Below the pieces are notes generated by a model. It saw only the letters and a list, made by a program, of their open reading frames with translations, was not told the origin of the DNA and did no database searches. 60,000 nt of DNA from Takakia lepidozioides (taxonomy: Eukaryota; Streptophyta; Takakiopsida; Takakiales; Takakiaceae): positions 63,904,756 to 63,964,755 of the forward strand of contig CM060731.1 in NCBI GenBank assembly GCA_030704615.1, written 5' to 3'. A program made the translations under genes and the position numbers. Shown one piece after another: positions 10,570 to 20,639 of this stretch (within the stretch, counting starts at the first letter, position 1; each line of letters starts with the position of its first letter).

Positions 10570-11401
10570 GACATTGTCACTGACAGAGGAGGCAGTGGTC
10601 ACTGCTCAAGAGGTTGCAGCATAGCAACCACGGGACGTGTCTTCTACCTCTAAGCCTGCTAGAGTCAAGATTGCAGTCACGGAGGACAACTGGGAGCCCG
10701 ATGTTGGACCTATAGTCACCGGACGAGAGAGACGACGTATACGGCGGTTCTTGAGGGCTTACAGGAACTGCTTTGCCTTCAGTTTGAAGGACTTAGGAGC
10801 ACTGAAGGGTCAAGAGATTCGCATTGAATTGGCTACTGACACGCCAATCTTTCGGAGACCCTATAGATACAGTGACACGGAGAGGTCCTTGATTCAGATG
10901 AGAACTCAGGACCTTTGGGAGGCTGGTTTGGTGGAGCTATCTGGGGGAGAGTATGCTTCAGCCACAGTGATGCCAGCCAAGAAGGATGTCTTTGGCAATT
11001 GGACGGAGAGACGTATGTGCGGTGATTACCGGCCTGTAAATCGTCAGACCAAGTCCAATAGGTATGCCATGCCAACACCAGAGGAGATCTTTGATGCCAT
11101 TGGGCATGCCAAGGTCTTTAGCACGTTGGATTTACGATCCGGATATCACCAGTTGCCGATCAAGGAGGCGGATAAGCAAAAGACGGCATTCTGGGGGATC
11201 AATGAGCACGGGAAGGATTGCCTATACCAGTGGCGGTTCTTACCATTTGGGCTTAAGAACGCTCCGGCAGAGTTTCAGAGAGTCATGGACAAGATTCTAG
11301 CAGGGGTGGAGTTTGCTCGGTGCTACATAGATGACATCATCATCTTTAATGCTACGGTGGAAGAGCATGAGAGACACCTTCAGGGGTATTTGAGCGCTTG
11401 A
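10553..11401 (+). pseudogene. Gypsy reverse transcriptase
   Basis: In frame from 10535, with one TAG at 10622-10624 before the conserved part. RT blocks seen: RRPYRYSDTE, ATVMPAKKD, MCGDYRPVNRQT, STLDLRSGYHQLPI, WRFLPFGLKNAPAEFQRVMD and the catalytic CYIDDIIIF. It synthesises cDNA from element RNA. A one-base loss near 11388 ends the frame early; the next frame goes on with LRAHGLKLHPGKCKFF. It is separated from the methyltransferase by an acidic, glycine-rich linker where the frame changes. Confidence 0.9.
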
Positions 11402-12346
11402 GGGCGCACGGATTGAAGTTACATCCGGGAAAGTGCAAGTTTTTCCACAACCAGATTGAGTATCTGGGTCACATGATATATCTTGGAGGATTGGGGGTAC
11501 AGCAGACTAAGGTAGAGTCCATTGCACAGGTTCCACGCCCACGGATGTGAGCCGAGTTCGAGCTTTCATGGGGTTAAACAAACTATTATAGACGGTTTGT
11601 TAAGGGATTTAGTGCCATTGCAAAGGCTCTAACCAAGCTGACCAAGGTCGACCAGGAGTGGCAGTGGGAAGATGAGCAAGAACAAGCTTTTCAAGAGCTC
11701 AAGGCGAGGTTGACCTCGGCCCATCTTGAGACGACCTATTAGGGGGCGTCCTTTTCAGCTGCATACAGATTGGAGCATGCTGGGGCTTGGAGCGGTGCTC
11801 ACACAGGTGGATGATGAGGGAAGAGAGTTCGTAGTGGCTTATGCTAGCCGCTCGAACAACGTTGCAGAGTCTAAGTATAGCTCATATGAGGGAGAATGCT
11901 TAGCTGCAGTGTGGGCCGTGGCACACTTCAGGTGCTATCTATACGGCAATCTCTTCACCCTTGTCATGGATCACCAACCACTCAAGTGGTTGATGGAGTC
12001 AGACAAGCTTATGGGGAAGCTTGCACGGTGGGCACTCATCCTTCAAGAGTATGACTTTCAGGTGGTGCATCGACCGGGTTTGGTCAATCGCAATGCAGAT
12101 GGGTTGAGTCGCAATCCATGCACGAGCCAGCAGGATGACACTGGAGCTCGGTGGCATGGTGAGACGGACGAGGAGATGGTGCCCGGATGGCATGCATCTG
12201 CATTTCTGTGTATCTTGGCAGCGGAAGGCCAGGTTGGACCTGCAACAGGGATGACTGTAGATCAAGTGTCTGAGGACCCTGAGGCCAGCAATGAGCAAGG
12301 TGGCGCCAAAGATATACATGAGGATTCAGTTGTGTTGGACTACCTG
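11402..12346 (+). pseudogene. Connection domain and RNase H of the Gypsy element
   Basis: The start is frameshifted: EYLGHMIYLGG, then RVRAFMGL and NYYRRFVKGFSAIAKAL in different frames. From 11726 the frame is open with the Ty3-type RNase H: FQLHTDWSMLGLGAVLTQ, YSSYEGECLAAVWAVAHFR, LVMDHQPLKWLM and VVHRPGLVNRNADGLSR. Asp and Glu metal-binding residues appear retained. It degrades RNA in the RNA-DNA hybrid. Confidence 0.85.
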
Positions 12347-12352
12347 CACTAG

Positions 12353-13490
12353 AGACACTGCAGCCACTGTGACTGCCAAGGAGAGGGATCGGATCCTACA
12401 ACGAGCCAAGAGGTTCAAGTAGGAGGGGACACACCTGCTCCGAGTGTGGAAGGATGGTCGAGTGAGGATTGTGCCTCACCCAAACAGCGGGCACGGTTAG
12501 TGCGGCATGCCCATGAGGAGTTGGGGCATTTTGGGGTGCGACGCACTCATAGTCTACTGCAGGGGCAGTATTGGTGGCGTGGTATGCACACAGAGGTGCA
12601 ACAATTTGTGGCTAGGTGCATGGTATGTGACAGGGTGCGTGCTTCATTCAACGCCCCTACTCCACAATTGCACCCTCTTCCGATCATGGGATTGGGCTAC
12701 AGGTGGAGTCTTGACTTCGCAGGGCCGTTGCCACTGACCATGCGCCACAACAAGTACGTGTTGGTGATGGTGGACACTTCTCCAAGTGGATTGAATTGGT
12801 TCCATTGCCTGATAAGGCTAGTGAGGGAGCTGCGTATGCATTCTTGGATTGTGTGCTTAGCCGATTCGGTGCTCCAGCTGAGGTACTCACGGACCAAGGG
12901 AGAGAGTTCTTGGGGGAGTTTCAGGCTTTGTGTGACAAGGCCTTGATAAACCACCGCGCCACTTCTCGGGATCATCCTGAGGCCGATGGCTTGGCAGAGA
13001 GAGTTGTTCAGACAGTAAAGAGGGGTTTGCGCAAGTATGGCTAGCAGAAGGGACACCTAGGAGATTGGGACCTTCAGTTACCTTGGTTAGCCATGGGCTA
13101 CAGGTTCAGCAAGCAAGCATCACTTGCCTCCTTCTCACCATACTTTCTTCTCTTTGGCCGAGAGCCGGATTTGCCTACATCCATTCGCAGAGAAGCTGCT
13201 ACAGTTCTTAACGTTGACGATCCGGATGTGTGGGCACGTGCATGTGAGCAGCGTGCAGAGTTGTTCAAGAAAGTCATGCCCATGGCTTTCGACAACATCG
13301 TGATACGTTGAGGTATGCTACCATACGTGGTGGGGGCTATCGTCCTGGGGTTCGGAGATTCAACCCTGGTGACTATGTTTATCTGCAGCAGACTACTCCT
13401 ACGACCTTGGATGTGACTGCATGACGTACTATTTTGAGGGTTCGAGAGGTGTTGCCCTCAGGAGTCCTGATCTTGGAGGGTCGGGATGGC
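12353..13490 (+). pseudogene. Gypsy integrase and C-terminal tail
   Basis: The HHCC zinc-binding domain is seen as HAHEELGHFG...FVARCMVCDRV. The catalytic core shows the first Asp in RWSLDFAGPLP, the second in VLTDQGREFLG and the Glu in ADGLAERVVQTVKRGLRK. In-frame TAG codons lie at 12420-12422 (a Trp position in related elements, by my recollection) and at 13042-13044, and there is a frameshift near 12780. The tail includes FLLFGREPDLPTS and VRRFNPGDYVYLQQ, and ends near VLILEGRDG. Coding then stops abruptly at about 13490, where PPR-DYW sequence begins. No polypurine tract or LTR follows. Confidence 0.85.
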
Positions 13491-14265
13491 ATGATTTGTG
13501 GAAGATAAATTGCATCCACAAATTGACGACATCCACACCGAGCTGATGATTGTCTGGGATGATGAAGGATGTCGGATATGTGCCTAACATAGGCTTTGTG
13601 TTGCATGATTTGGAGGAGACAAAAGAACTTTCACTTTGCCTCCATAGTGAGAAGCTGGCCATTGCGTTTGGGCTTATCCCCCTGGGATGCCTATGTGTGT
13701 CATCAAGAACTTTAGGGTGTGTGGCAATGGAGAATGACCGCAGCACTAGCGCCCAGAGGTCCATGCATACACCCCAAATCCATTCCCAACTAGAGGGGGG
13801 AGAAGAACTTAAGAGAGGGAGGGTCCAGCTTAGGACGGAAGGAATGGATATCAGGAAAGCTGAAGCATTACTATGATGAAGAGAGAGAGGAGTGCTTTAT
13901 GTACAATTTGTGGGGAGCATGGCCTGTGGACTTCCTAAAGGGTGGAAAGATTGGCACAAAGGCTTGAGCGTTGCGAGGCCAGCAGCTTGTGCGGTCTTTC
14001 GCTTTCCCACCCTCCACCCTGAAGCCCATGGATGTATTTTTTTCGCTTTTGTTTCTACATGGTGCTCAGGTCTTCATTCCAAATTCGAGGGGCGATGCCA
14101 AGGGGTTCATGGGTTGTCTTTGATTCGGCTGTGTCTCTGCCGTGTGACTGCCACACTGCCACCAAGTTCATCTCAAAAATTGTCTGGTGAACAATTGTTA
14201 TACAGGATGCCAACCGTTTTCACCACTTCGAGGATGGGGGATGCTCTTGTGGGGATTACTGGTGA
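13490..14265 (+). pseudogene. C-terminus of a PPR-DYW protein (RNA-editing factor), broken
   Basis: The first part reads [20 protein letters not shown], then after a frameshift [18 protein letters not shown] and [18 protein letters not shown], ending IKNFRVCG near 13728. After about 414 unrelated bases the domain resumes at 14143: CDCHTATKFISKIV, an in-frame TGA (14188-14190), DANRFHHFEDGGCSCGDYW and the natural stop TGA at 14263-14265. The HSE and CxxC signatures of the DYW cytidine deaminase are recognisable. Such proteins edit organellar transcripts. This copy is dead: frameshift, stop, insertion, and no upstream PPR repeats. Confidence 0.85.
13729..14142. other. About 414-bp insertion splitting the DYW domain
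   Basis: The DYW coding sequence stops after GGGTGTGTGG and restarts at TGTGACTGCC. The intervening bases have no DYW similarity. They include a purine-rich block at about 13790-13830 but no clear terminal inverted repeats or poly-A tail. Possible target duplication is a short GTGTG at both edges. It could be an unknown element or a former intron. Confidence 0.5.
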
Positions 14266-14495
14266 AACAAGCAGTAAACCCAGAAGGAAGAAATCCTGTG
14301 GACAGACAATTGATATTGTGTCCGTATATCTGTAATACCAAAGAACCAACTGGTGAATGTGACAGATGATACTGATATTCTTGGAGCTTCCCATGGTGAC
14401 AAGGACAATCCAAGTAGTTTATGGGACAGCAGCACTGAAGTGAGGGAAAAACCTCTTGCGGAGTGGTCCGCAGACTGCACGGTTCAGTAGGCACT
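14266..14495. other. No gene seen
   Basis: Downstream of the DYW stop; no coding similarity recognised. Confidence 0.3.
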
Positions 14496-14499
14496 TTGT

Positions 14500-14730
14500 T
14501 TGCAGAGCAAAGGAGGTGAAATTGACCTTATTGTGCTGGTTGATGAAAACTTTTCACATGAGCACCGAGAGGGATTGAGTGATGCAAGATGGCAAGTTCG
14601 ACAGATAGAAAGATTTCGCAACCCCCATCTGCAGAAAGGCAGCTACAATGAGTGGAATTATAGCAAATTGAGACTTTGGCAGCTTACGGACTATGCACGG
14701 TCATCTCCATAACATGAATATAGTCAATGT
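14500..14730 (+). pseudogene. GUX/PGSIP-type glucuronosyltransferase exon relic
   Basis: An exon preceded by a T-rich stretch and TTTGCAG reads DLIVLVDENFSHEHREGLSD, then ARWQVRQIERFRNP and YNEWNYSKLRLWQLTDY. This matches the start of the GT8 domain of plant GUX (glycogenin-like) enzymes, which add glucuronic acid to xylan in the Golgi. The family continues with a DxD motif block (FIDAD). Here the frame breaks just after LTDY, with sequence still resembling that block but shifted and with stops. Neighbouring exons are not found, so it is a fragment. Confidence 0.65.
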
Positions 14731-15078
14731 TGTCTCCCTCCAAGTTCAAATAGCAGTTTCTAGTTGGTTGTGTCCGCAGCATCTCTAGCTGTGCCGCAGT
14801 ACCCTCCCACCTTTCTCTGCTCCTATTCATTGCCTTTTAGTCTCTTTACAAGACAAGCAAAAGAGGCAGTAGTCAAGTGGAACCGATCATTGGACTGCTT
14901 TGCGTTTCGGGCACAGCATACAAAATGGTTATCATCTTCAATTCTGGCCATACTTGTGAGAAGACTCCGGAGTTCAATTCTCTCACAACCAGAACCTCAA
15001 AGTTGGTGTTTTAGTCCCAATCTTCAAAGCTTGCCGGCATTTTCCAAAAGCGAGTGAGGGAGATTATTTCGGGGTTTT
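14731..15078. other. No gene seen
   Basis: No supported feature between the GUX relic and the tRNA-like gene. Confidence 0.3.
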
Positions 15079-15150
15079 CGAACCCGACGTGAATCGAACA
15101 TGCAACTTTCTGATCTAGAGTCAGACGCGCTACCATTGCGCCACAGATCC
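15079..15150 (-). tRNA. tRNA-Trp-like gene with CTA (amber) anticodon
   Basis: The minus strand reads GGATCTGTGGCGCAATGGTA at the 5' end, closely matching plant nuclear tRNA-Trp as I remember it. The anticodon arm is TCTGA-CTCTAGA-TCAGA, so the anticodon is CTA in place of CCA. The D arm (GCGC/GCGC) and the anticodon stem pair fully. The acceptor stem GGATCTG/CGGGTTC pairs with three G-T wobbles. The T arm GCATG-TTCGATT-CACGT has one A-C mismatch. The discriminator is G rather than A. A-box and B-box are present; no T-run terminator follows directly. The changes are mostly C to T or G to A. Either it is an amber-suppressor-like tRNA or a tRNA-Trp pseudogene decaying by deamination; the latter is more likely. 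Confidence 0.8.
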
Positions 15151-17960
15151 CACATCTGAAAGTGAAGGTTTATTCTTCTTAGCAAAAAATCCCGTTGAGA
15201 CAAGGAATATATCGGTGCTGGGTGGTGGCCCTATATCATTTACCCAGCATACCCCCGGAGCCAGCCAAAATCAGCACCGCAGGTGGATTGATATGAGGCA
15301 GAAATTCAGGTGTGGCAATTCAATATACCGTACTACAATCTGAAACCTTGGAATCCTCGGCCTGCAGTTCCTCAGTATCTCTTCCGCTTCCACTCGAGGA
15401 GGAAGACAATTCCAGACATTTCAGTCGTTCATCCAGATCCACCTATTTTCATCCACTCCATTCCTCATTCACTCGGGGAAGGAGCTCGAGTTCGAGAATG
15501 GCGATGGCGGACAAGTAGATTGGCGGTTTGCTCGCTCTGCAGGAGATAGCGTTTTCGATGGACGTTCCAGTCAAGCGTATGCTCTCTCTCAAGCTTGCGA
15601 TGATGATCATCGATTTCGCTTACGGAACATTGTTGGTGAAGGTTAGCTTGGTATGGACGATCTCCTCAACTTTTGCCATTTCTGCAAGGAAATCACGACT
15701 GCCTACCCTGGTTGAAGATTTAATTTGGGCCTTGCGTCTGTGGGAATTTTTCCTGTAGCATTGTAAAGTCGAATTTAGCAGCCACAGATGGCCCGGACAG
15801 CCTTTTCCCATGAGTACGTGTGCTTCCCGGGGTACTTTCCAAAGTCTTAGCTATGGCCGCTGTTTCGGCAGAATGGCTCTCTTACCCCCAGTGCACGAAT
15901 TTACAGATTCTCTAAGCCGACCACCAGGCTATAGATCTGCACTGCTGTGAATAAGGTTGGAAAACGGAATCGAAATGAATAGAGTAATTTGGATAGATAT
16001 TACAGATCGTATAAGAGGCGATGGTTCCTGAAGAAAAATTATCCCAAATTCAGCCAGTTTGGCACTGGTATTGTGAAAGATGCATTTTGAAGCTCAGGCG
16101 CGACAAGTCTCACGAGAATGACCATTTTTCTCACACCAGTATTAGATACAGAGCTTTCTTCCAGTGCATTTAGGATCTGAAGCATAGTCTGTTTCCTACA
16201 TTCATACGAAAGTGCTACAGGAAAGAGAGACTGGAACATGCTAACACGATAAAATGGACATAAAGGTACACATGAGACAATGTTGTATGATGGAACATTG
16301 AGTAGGGAATCCCCGATAGTACAATCCATTCCTGGAAAGGGAATTCTTCCTAGACTACCAAGGTGTCAGTTAATGGATGATTTGTCCACCCTAAGGGACT
16401 GCCTAATTGACAGGAAATTATCTCTCGACGGGCATAATGCAAGTCTAGCTAGTAAAAACATCTGTTAACGTCTTTGGTTTCAGTGCAGATTTATGTACTT
16501 CAACGACCCGCCCTTGCACAGCCAAATCCTTCTGAAATTACTGAATCCCATGGGGATGAAGGTTGGTCAGTGACAATGCTGGCTGTATCTACCGAATCTG
16601 CTGGTTGGTGCCTCTGTATACCTTCCACTCAAACCATGGTGAGCAGTTCTAATACTTTCTGATGTAACTTCGGCACATTGATCTATACTCGTTGTGATTC
16701 TTGTGAAAACTTTTTTGTCAACATGTAGTGTATACTCACTTCTCCTAGAGAGTTCTTATTTGTCATCGCCTCTTCAAAACTGGCTGGCTAAATGCAGTCA
16801 AGTTCTCTGTCATAATCTGTAGGTTTCACAAGGTCTTTGACCGACAAGCATAGGAATATTCATCGAATCTCTAGCACGTCCTTCACTTCATCACCCTCTT
16901 GTATATTCTACAGGTAGCTCACATCCTGGTATTGCTTCTTTTGAGGTTCTTTTGACTGATAGGGGCTTGGCGCTGGTACAGATGACTGTCCATCATCATT
17001 CCAAGAGCACCTGGATGCTTTTGGAACCCATTGTTGTGGGACCAAAGCATGTGAACAGACATTTATCCCCAAATACTTCGCTTCCAATGGCTGAGATTCC
17101 TTGGTTGGTTTCAACTTGTTCGAGGAGCTAGTTTGCATGGAAGACCCGCCTGTTTGGAAGACTCCGATAAGATCCTCAGTGGCTTTTGTAGGCCTGACAG
17201 CTGGAGACTCGTATCTTCCCTCTGCAAACTGTTCAGACGTTTACCAAGAATTCTATGCGGGTAGACTACCTAAGGCAATGGTCTGTTCTTACAGTGTCGA
17301 ACTTGTGTAAACTAACTACTGTTGCAACTGCCATTGAATCTTAGTTGTTGATGGTATACAAATGGATAGTAGAGAAATGTAGTCAGACGAAATAGGCTTA
17401 AGGTTGTGATCATGTTGAGTGCACCAGACTTAAGTGAGAATCTTATGAGCTCATTGGCTATGCCTGGCTCTCTCTCTCTTTCCTCGCTCTCTCTCTCCCC
17501 ACCTTCCCCTCTACTTTCAATATCCCTCTCACCCTAGCTTATGACTGCAGATCCTCCGCCAGTCACTTTCCAGGTGGAGGCAGACCACAAAGATCGAGCA
17601 GCACCAGATCATATACACCTGGGCAGTATCAAGCTTGGGAGAAGGCTAAACTGGGACTGTTGAAGAGAGCAGATTTGGAGATCACGGATAAGATGTGTCG
17701 GGATCATATCAATGGCTGTGGGGCTAGGGCTCTTGAGCACTAATTTCTCACACCCTGAGAATGGAGCCCAGCAGTTATTCGATTACACCCAGCTCGGCAG
17801 GTCTCCAATGGTTGTTGCGGATCCAGGTGACAGTCTCATCTACTTGAAGAATACAGAGAGGTAACCTCCAAGTTAGCTTATGACTCTCAGAAGGCTGCTA
17901 TGTTGAGTTCCAGGAATACGTGGTCTGAGTTTATCAGAGCCTATACTGTGTACGAGACAC
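15151..17960. other. Mostly unassigned; one possible exon
   Basis: A frame over 15480-15644 (DGGQVDWRFARSAGDSVFDG..., ending before GTTAGC) and one at 16484-16637 after TTTCAG (GWSVTMLAVSTESAGWCL, ending before GTGAGC) have plausible splice sites. The second weakly recalls the C-terminal region of MLK/HD16-type casein-kinase-like proteins. Neither is convincing and I do not assign a gene. Confidence 0.2.
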
Positions 17961-17989
17961 CAGCTGACAGGTTGTCCTTGCTCTCCCAA

Positions 17990-18180
17990 AGGGAATATGC
18001 CAATCTTCAATTCATGTGTGCGCCGGCAGCGGGGCCCATGCACTGACGGACGGGCGCCCCCGCGACCACCCGGAGGGTCCGGGTCTGCTCGCAGGTCGGG
18101 TCTGCTCACTGCTCGCAGGTCGGTCGTCGCGCCCCGCAGCCCGCCCGCGGGACTTAGAATTTTTTGCGGGAAAACTCGCC
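17990..18180. other. GC-rich island
   Basis: CG-rich sequence with short direct repeats (GCTCGCAGGTCGG). It is open in several frames because of composition; no product recognised. Confidence 0.35.
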
Positions 18181-18224
18181 CATCGAAAGGAGGGTCATTA
18201 ATACACATGCAGCGCCAACCAGAA

Positions 18225-18330
18225 CCATCATAAATACACATTTGGCGCAGCCAAAATTGAACCCACAACCTCATAGGTACCACTCATTGCGCCCAACCAC
18301 CACACTACTCACTGCTACCCCAATATTTTT
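18225..18330 (-). repeat. Possible tRNA-derived SINE head
   Basis: On the minus strand GGTTGGGCGCAATGAGTGG is A-box-like, and TTGTGGGTTCAATTTTGG further on is B-box-like with about tRNA spacing. The CCA end and stems are not intact. Weak support. Confidence 0.35.
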
Positions 18331-18379
18331 TTATGTCTTAACCTAGAAAATAGCTGTAGTCAGCCTCAATGCCGCCTAG

Positions 18380-18610
18380 GGTTAGGGTGTGCTGACCCTA
18401 CCTCGCGGCAGCCAATCCTCGCAACAGACCCACCCGGGTAGAGTCTCACCTAGGGTCAAGGCCTGCGGACCCTACCACGCGACAGACCATACCTGGTGGC
18501 AGACCTACCCTCGCAGCAGACCCACCCAAGCCGAGTCTCGCGACAGACCATACCTGGCGGCCGACCCATCCTCGCGGCAGACCCACCCGGGCCGGGGTCA
18601 TGGGTCATGG
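18380..18610 (+). repeat. Imperfect short tandem repeats
   Basis: Degenerate copies of GCGACAGACCATACCTGG and CTCGCGGCAGACCCACCC alternate over about 200 bp, giving spurious open frames. Confidence 0.55.
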
Positions 18611-18780
18611 GTCACGACGTCCGTGCATGGGGCCTGCCGCCTGGCGCACATGTGAGCCTTAAACTAATTGAGAAGTATACAAGGGAGTAGGAGGCCGTGG
18701 TTAATTTATTGATTGGATAAGGTTCATAGTCATTAAATGAGGAGTTAAAACGGCTATATATTCTATCTAATTACTAATAC

Positions 18781-19110
18781 TAGGGTAGCCTGTGCAGTTG
18801 GCCCAAGTGTCCAGTGTCATCTAAGACCAAGTGCAATCCCCTATGTATCAAAGTGCGTTTCCTACCAGATGCAAGCTTTAGGGTAGCCTTTGCCATTGGC
18901 CCAAGTGTCCAGTGTCATCTAAGACCAAGTGCAATCCCCTATGTATCAAAGTGCGTTTCCTACCAGATGCAAGCTCTAGGGTAGCCTTTGCCATTGGCCC
19001 AAGTGTCCAATGTCATCTAAGGAAGTCTCTTTTCCACAGAGCCTACGACCAGATTTGAACCGGAGACCTTTCCCTTGATATCTCTCCCGTCGCCAACCAT
19101 TATCCCAGGA
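18781..19110 (-). repeat. SINE-like element: tRNA-related head with 98-bp tandem body
   Basis: On the minus strand the head at about 19110-19035 contains GGTTGGCGACGGGAGAG and a near-perfect B-box, GGTTCAAATCTGG (19049-19061). The adjoining body has two full and one partial copy of a 98-bp unit: TAGGGTAGCC recurs at 18781, 18879 and 18977 on the plus strand. The copies are almost identical. A tRNA-derived promoter joined to a short body is the plan of a SINE. Confidence 0.6.
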
Positions 19111-19119
19111 ATGCCCACT

Positions 19120-20068
19120 TTGCCATTTTTGCTATTTTTTGTGAATATCCAGCGACCAAAAGTACTTGGAATTCCATATCTCCCTCACCATTTGTCCAAA
19201 AATTATGAGACCAAGCCGGTGCACCCCTCCTCCTCAAGGACTTTCCAATGGCACCAAGCACCCGCGCTGGGCCCCGCGGTTTGGGAGATCGCGCATTGGA
19301 AGCCCGTGCCCTCTAGAGCTACTCACATTCTACTATGAAACTTGCACAACGGTTGCTTGCCCAATTTGGGCATGTCTAAGGGGTCACACCCTCTGGTCTT
19401 TGTGGAACGCAAGATGTAGTTTGATATTTCAGGGAAGGAGCCCCAACATCAGACTAGTGCTTTATAAGTTATTTGCTGATATGATGACTGAGGGGCGAAA
19501 GGCTTGGGTGTCTCTGCAAGCAGCTTCAGCCAAATGCAGCGACAGGAGGCGCAATCAACTTTTCGCGGACTTCGACCTCTCCTGGGCTAAAGACAGCCTC
19601 CTCTGCGGATCGAATCACTTGGCATGATACCATCCCCCGGGAATGGCAAATCCCCTGCTGAGTCGGAAGGACCCGACGTCAACTGGAAGGATCTCAACCT
19701 ACGTGCGGCTAAGTCCAAAGTTCAGTTGAAATTTGGCAACTAGAATTTTTTCTGGACTTATGATAAAATTCTCCTTTGGTCCCCCGATAGCTACTTTTAA
19801 GCCACATAGCTAGGCTGCACTTATGGTTAGTGGCCTCATCCTTTTTAGGCCATCTGGCAATCCCCTCCCCCCCCCCACCCCCAGGCTTTTGTTCTTGATT
19901 ACTCCCACTCTCCTCCCCAACTCCCTACCAGTGCTGGGTGTTCGCATGTGAGACGCCTTTGCGGCCCCTAGGAGGTTATTTTTTCCTCCTCTCTGTTCTC
20001 ATTTTGCCACTCCAATAAAATTTTGCAGGGCCCTGACCCTTTTATTTAAAAAAAATAAAAATAAAATA
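19120..20068 (+). mobile_element. 3' end of a plant LINE
   Basis: The frame at about 19350-19627 reads LWSLWNARCSLIFQGRSPN, LVLYKLFADMMTEGRKAWV and DFDLSWAKDS, resembling the region after the zf-RVT domain of plant L1-type elements. The 3' part has a hairpin AGGAGG-TTATTTTTT-CCTCCT at 19970-19990, an AATAAA-like signal near 20013 and an A-rich tail at 20047-20068. Reverse transcriptase and endonuclease are missing, so it is a 5'-truncated insertion. Confidence 0.65.
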
Positions 20069-20639
20069 CCAGCTGGTGAGTAACTGTTGGCAAATCCAGA
20101 ATCCTGCATCTATTGAGAACCGACGGATATTAAAATTTTGTGAGTATTCTAATACTATGGAGCCGCTGGTATTGAGAAGTGAAAATGTTTCTTCAATAGA
20201 GGACTAAGAGGACTAACATGAGAGTGCCAGAACACTCTTTGTCCCACTGCAGCTTCAGAGTGATGCTATGAGGAGAGAGGTGCCCACTTAAGGATTTCGA
20301 CCTCTGTTGGGCTTGGAGTGTTTCATCCAAATTCTCTTCTCATCTTGGATGAGATACAATATTTCCTCTTATATGTTCATCGATATTTCCTCCCATACCT
20401 TCCCAAGCGTGTCTCGCAGATGGGCTGGGCTGTGGAGCATCCCCCTTGGCAATGCGCAGAGGACGGAGTCTCTTGCATATGTTGGGTATGGCGCCTTCAG
20501 GGATGCCATTCAAATCAGGTAATAAATCGAAACACTTGGCGGGTTTCTTCTCTGGGGTTGCTATGTTTAATGTATGCACGGTCGGATCCAGGCTCTTTGG
20601 CGCAATTTAGCATTAACGAATGTACTGTGGGCAAGGAAG
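20069..20639. other. No feature supported
   Basis: May contain upstream exons of the OSB-like gene, but I do not find an OB-fold. Confidence 0.25.

Larger units (their letters stand above)
7403..13490 (+). mobile_element. Degenerate Ty3/Gypsy LTR retrotransposon encoding a DNA cytosine methyltransferase
   Basis: Domains run in order: gag-like N-terminus, aspartic protease, C5-cytosine DNA methyltransferase, reverse transcriptase (YIDD), RNase H, integrase and a post-integrase tail. The protease-RT-RNase H-integrase order defines Ty3/Gypsy. The methyltransferase between protease and reverse transcriptase is not part of a normal Gypsy pol. The copy is inactive: it has in-frame TAG codons (7784, 9223, 10622, 12420, 13042), frameshifts in RT/RNase H, a 188-bp tandem duplication in the protease, and a missing 3' LTR. 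Retrotransposon-encoded DNMTs are known from dinoflagellates and charophyte algae (de Mendoza and colleagues 2018); I recall no description for this plant group. Confidence 0.9.

Noticed and set aside
4866-13900. A complete pair of LTRs around the DNMT-Gypsy element
   Set aside because: I found no long direct repeat between the region before 7.4 kb and the region after 13.4 kb, and no primer-binding site. The 3' end meets PPR sequence instead.
16484-16637. MLK/HD16 kinase C-terminal exon
   Set aside because: Similarity is weak and no other exon of such a gene is visible; kept only as a remark.
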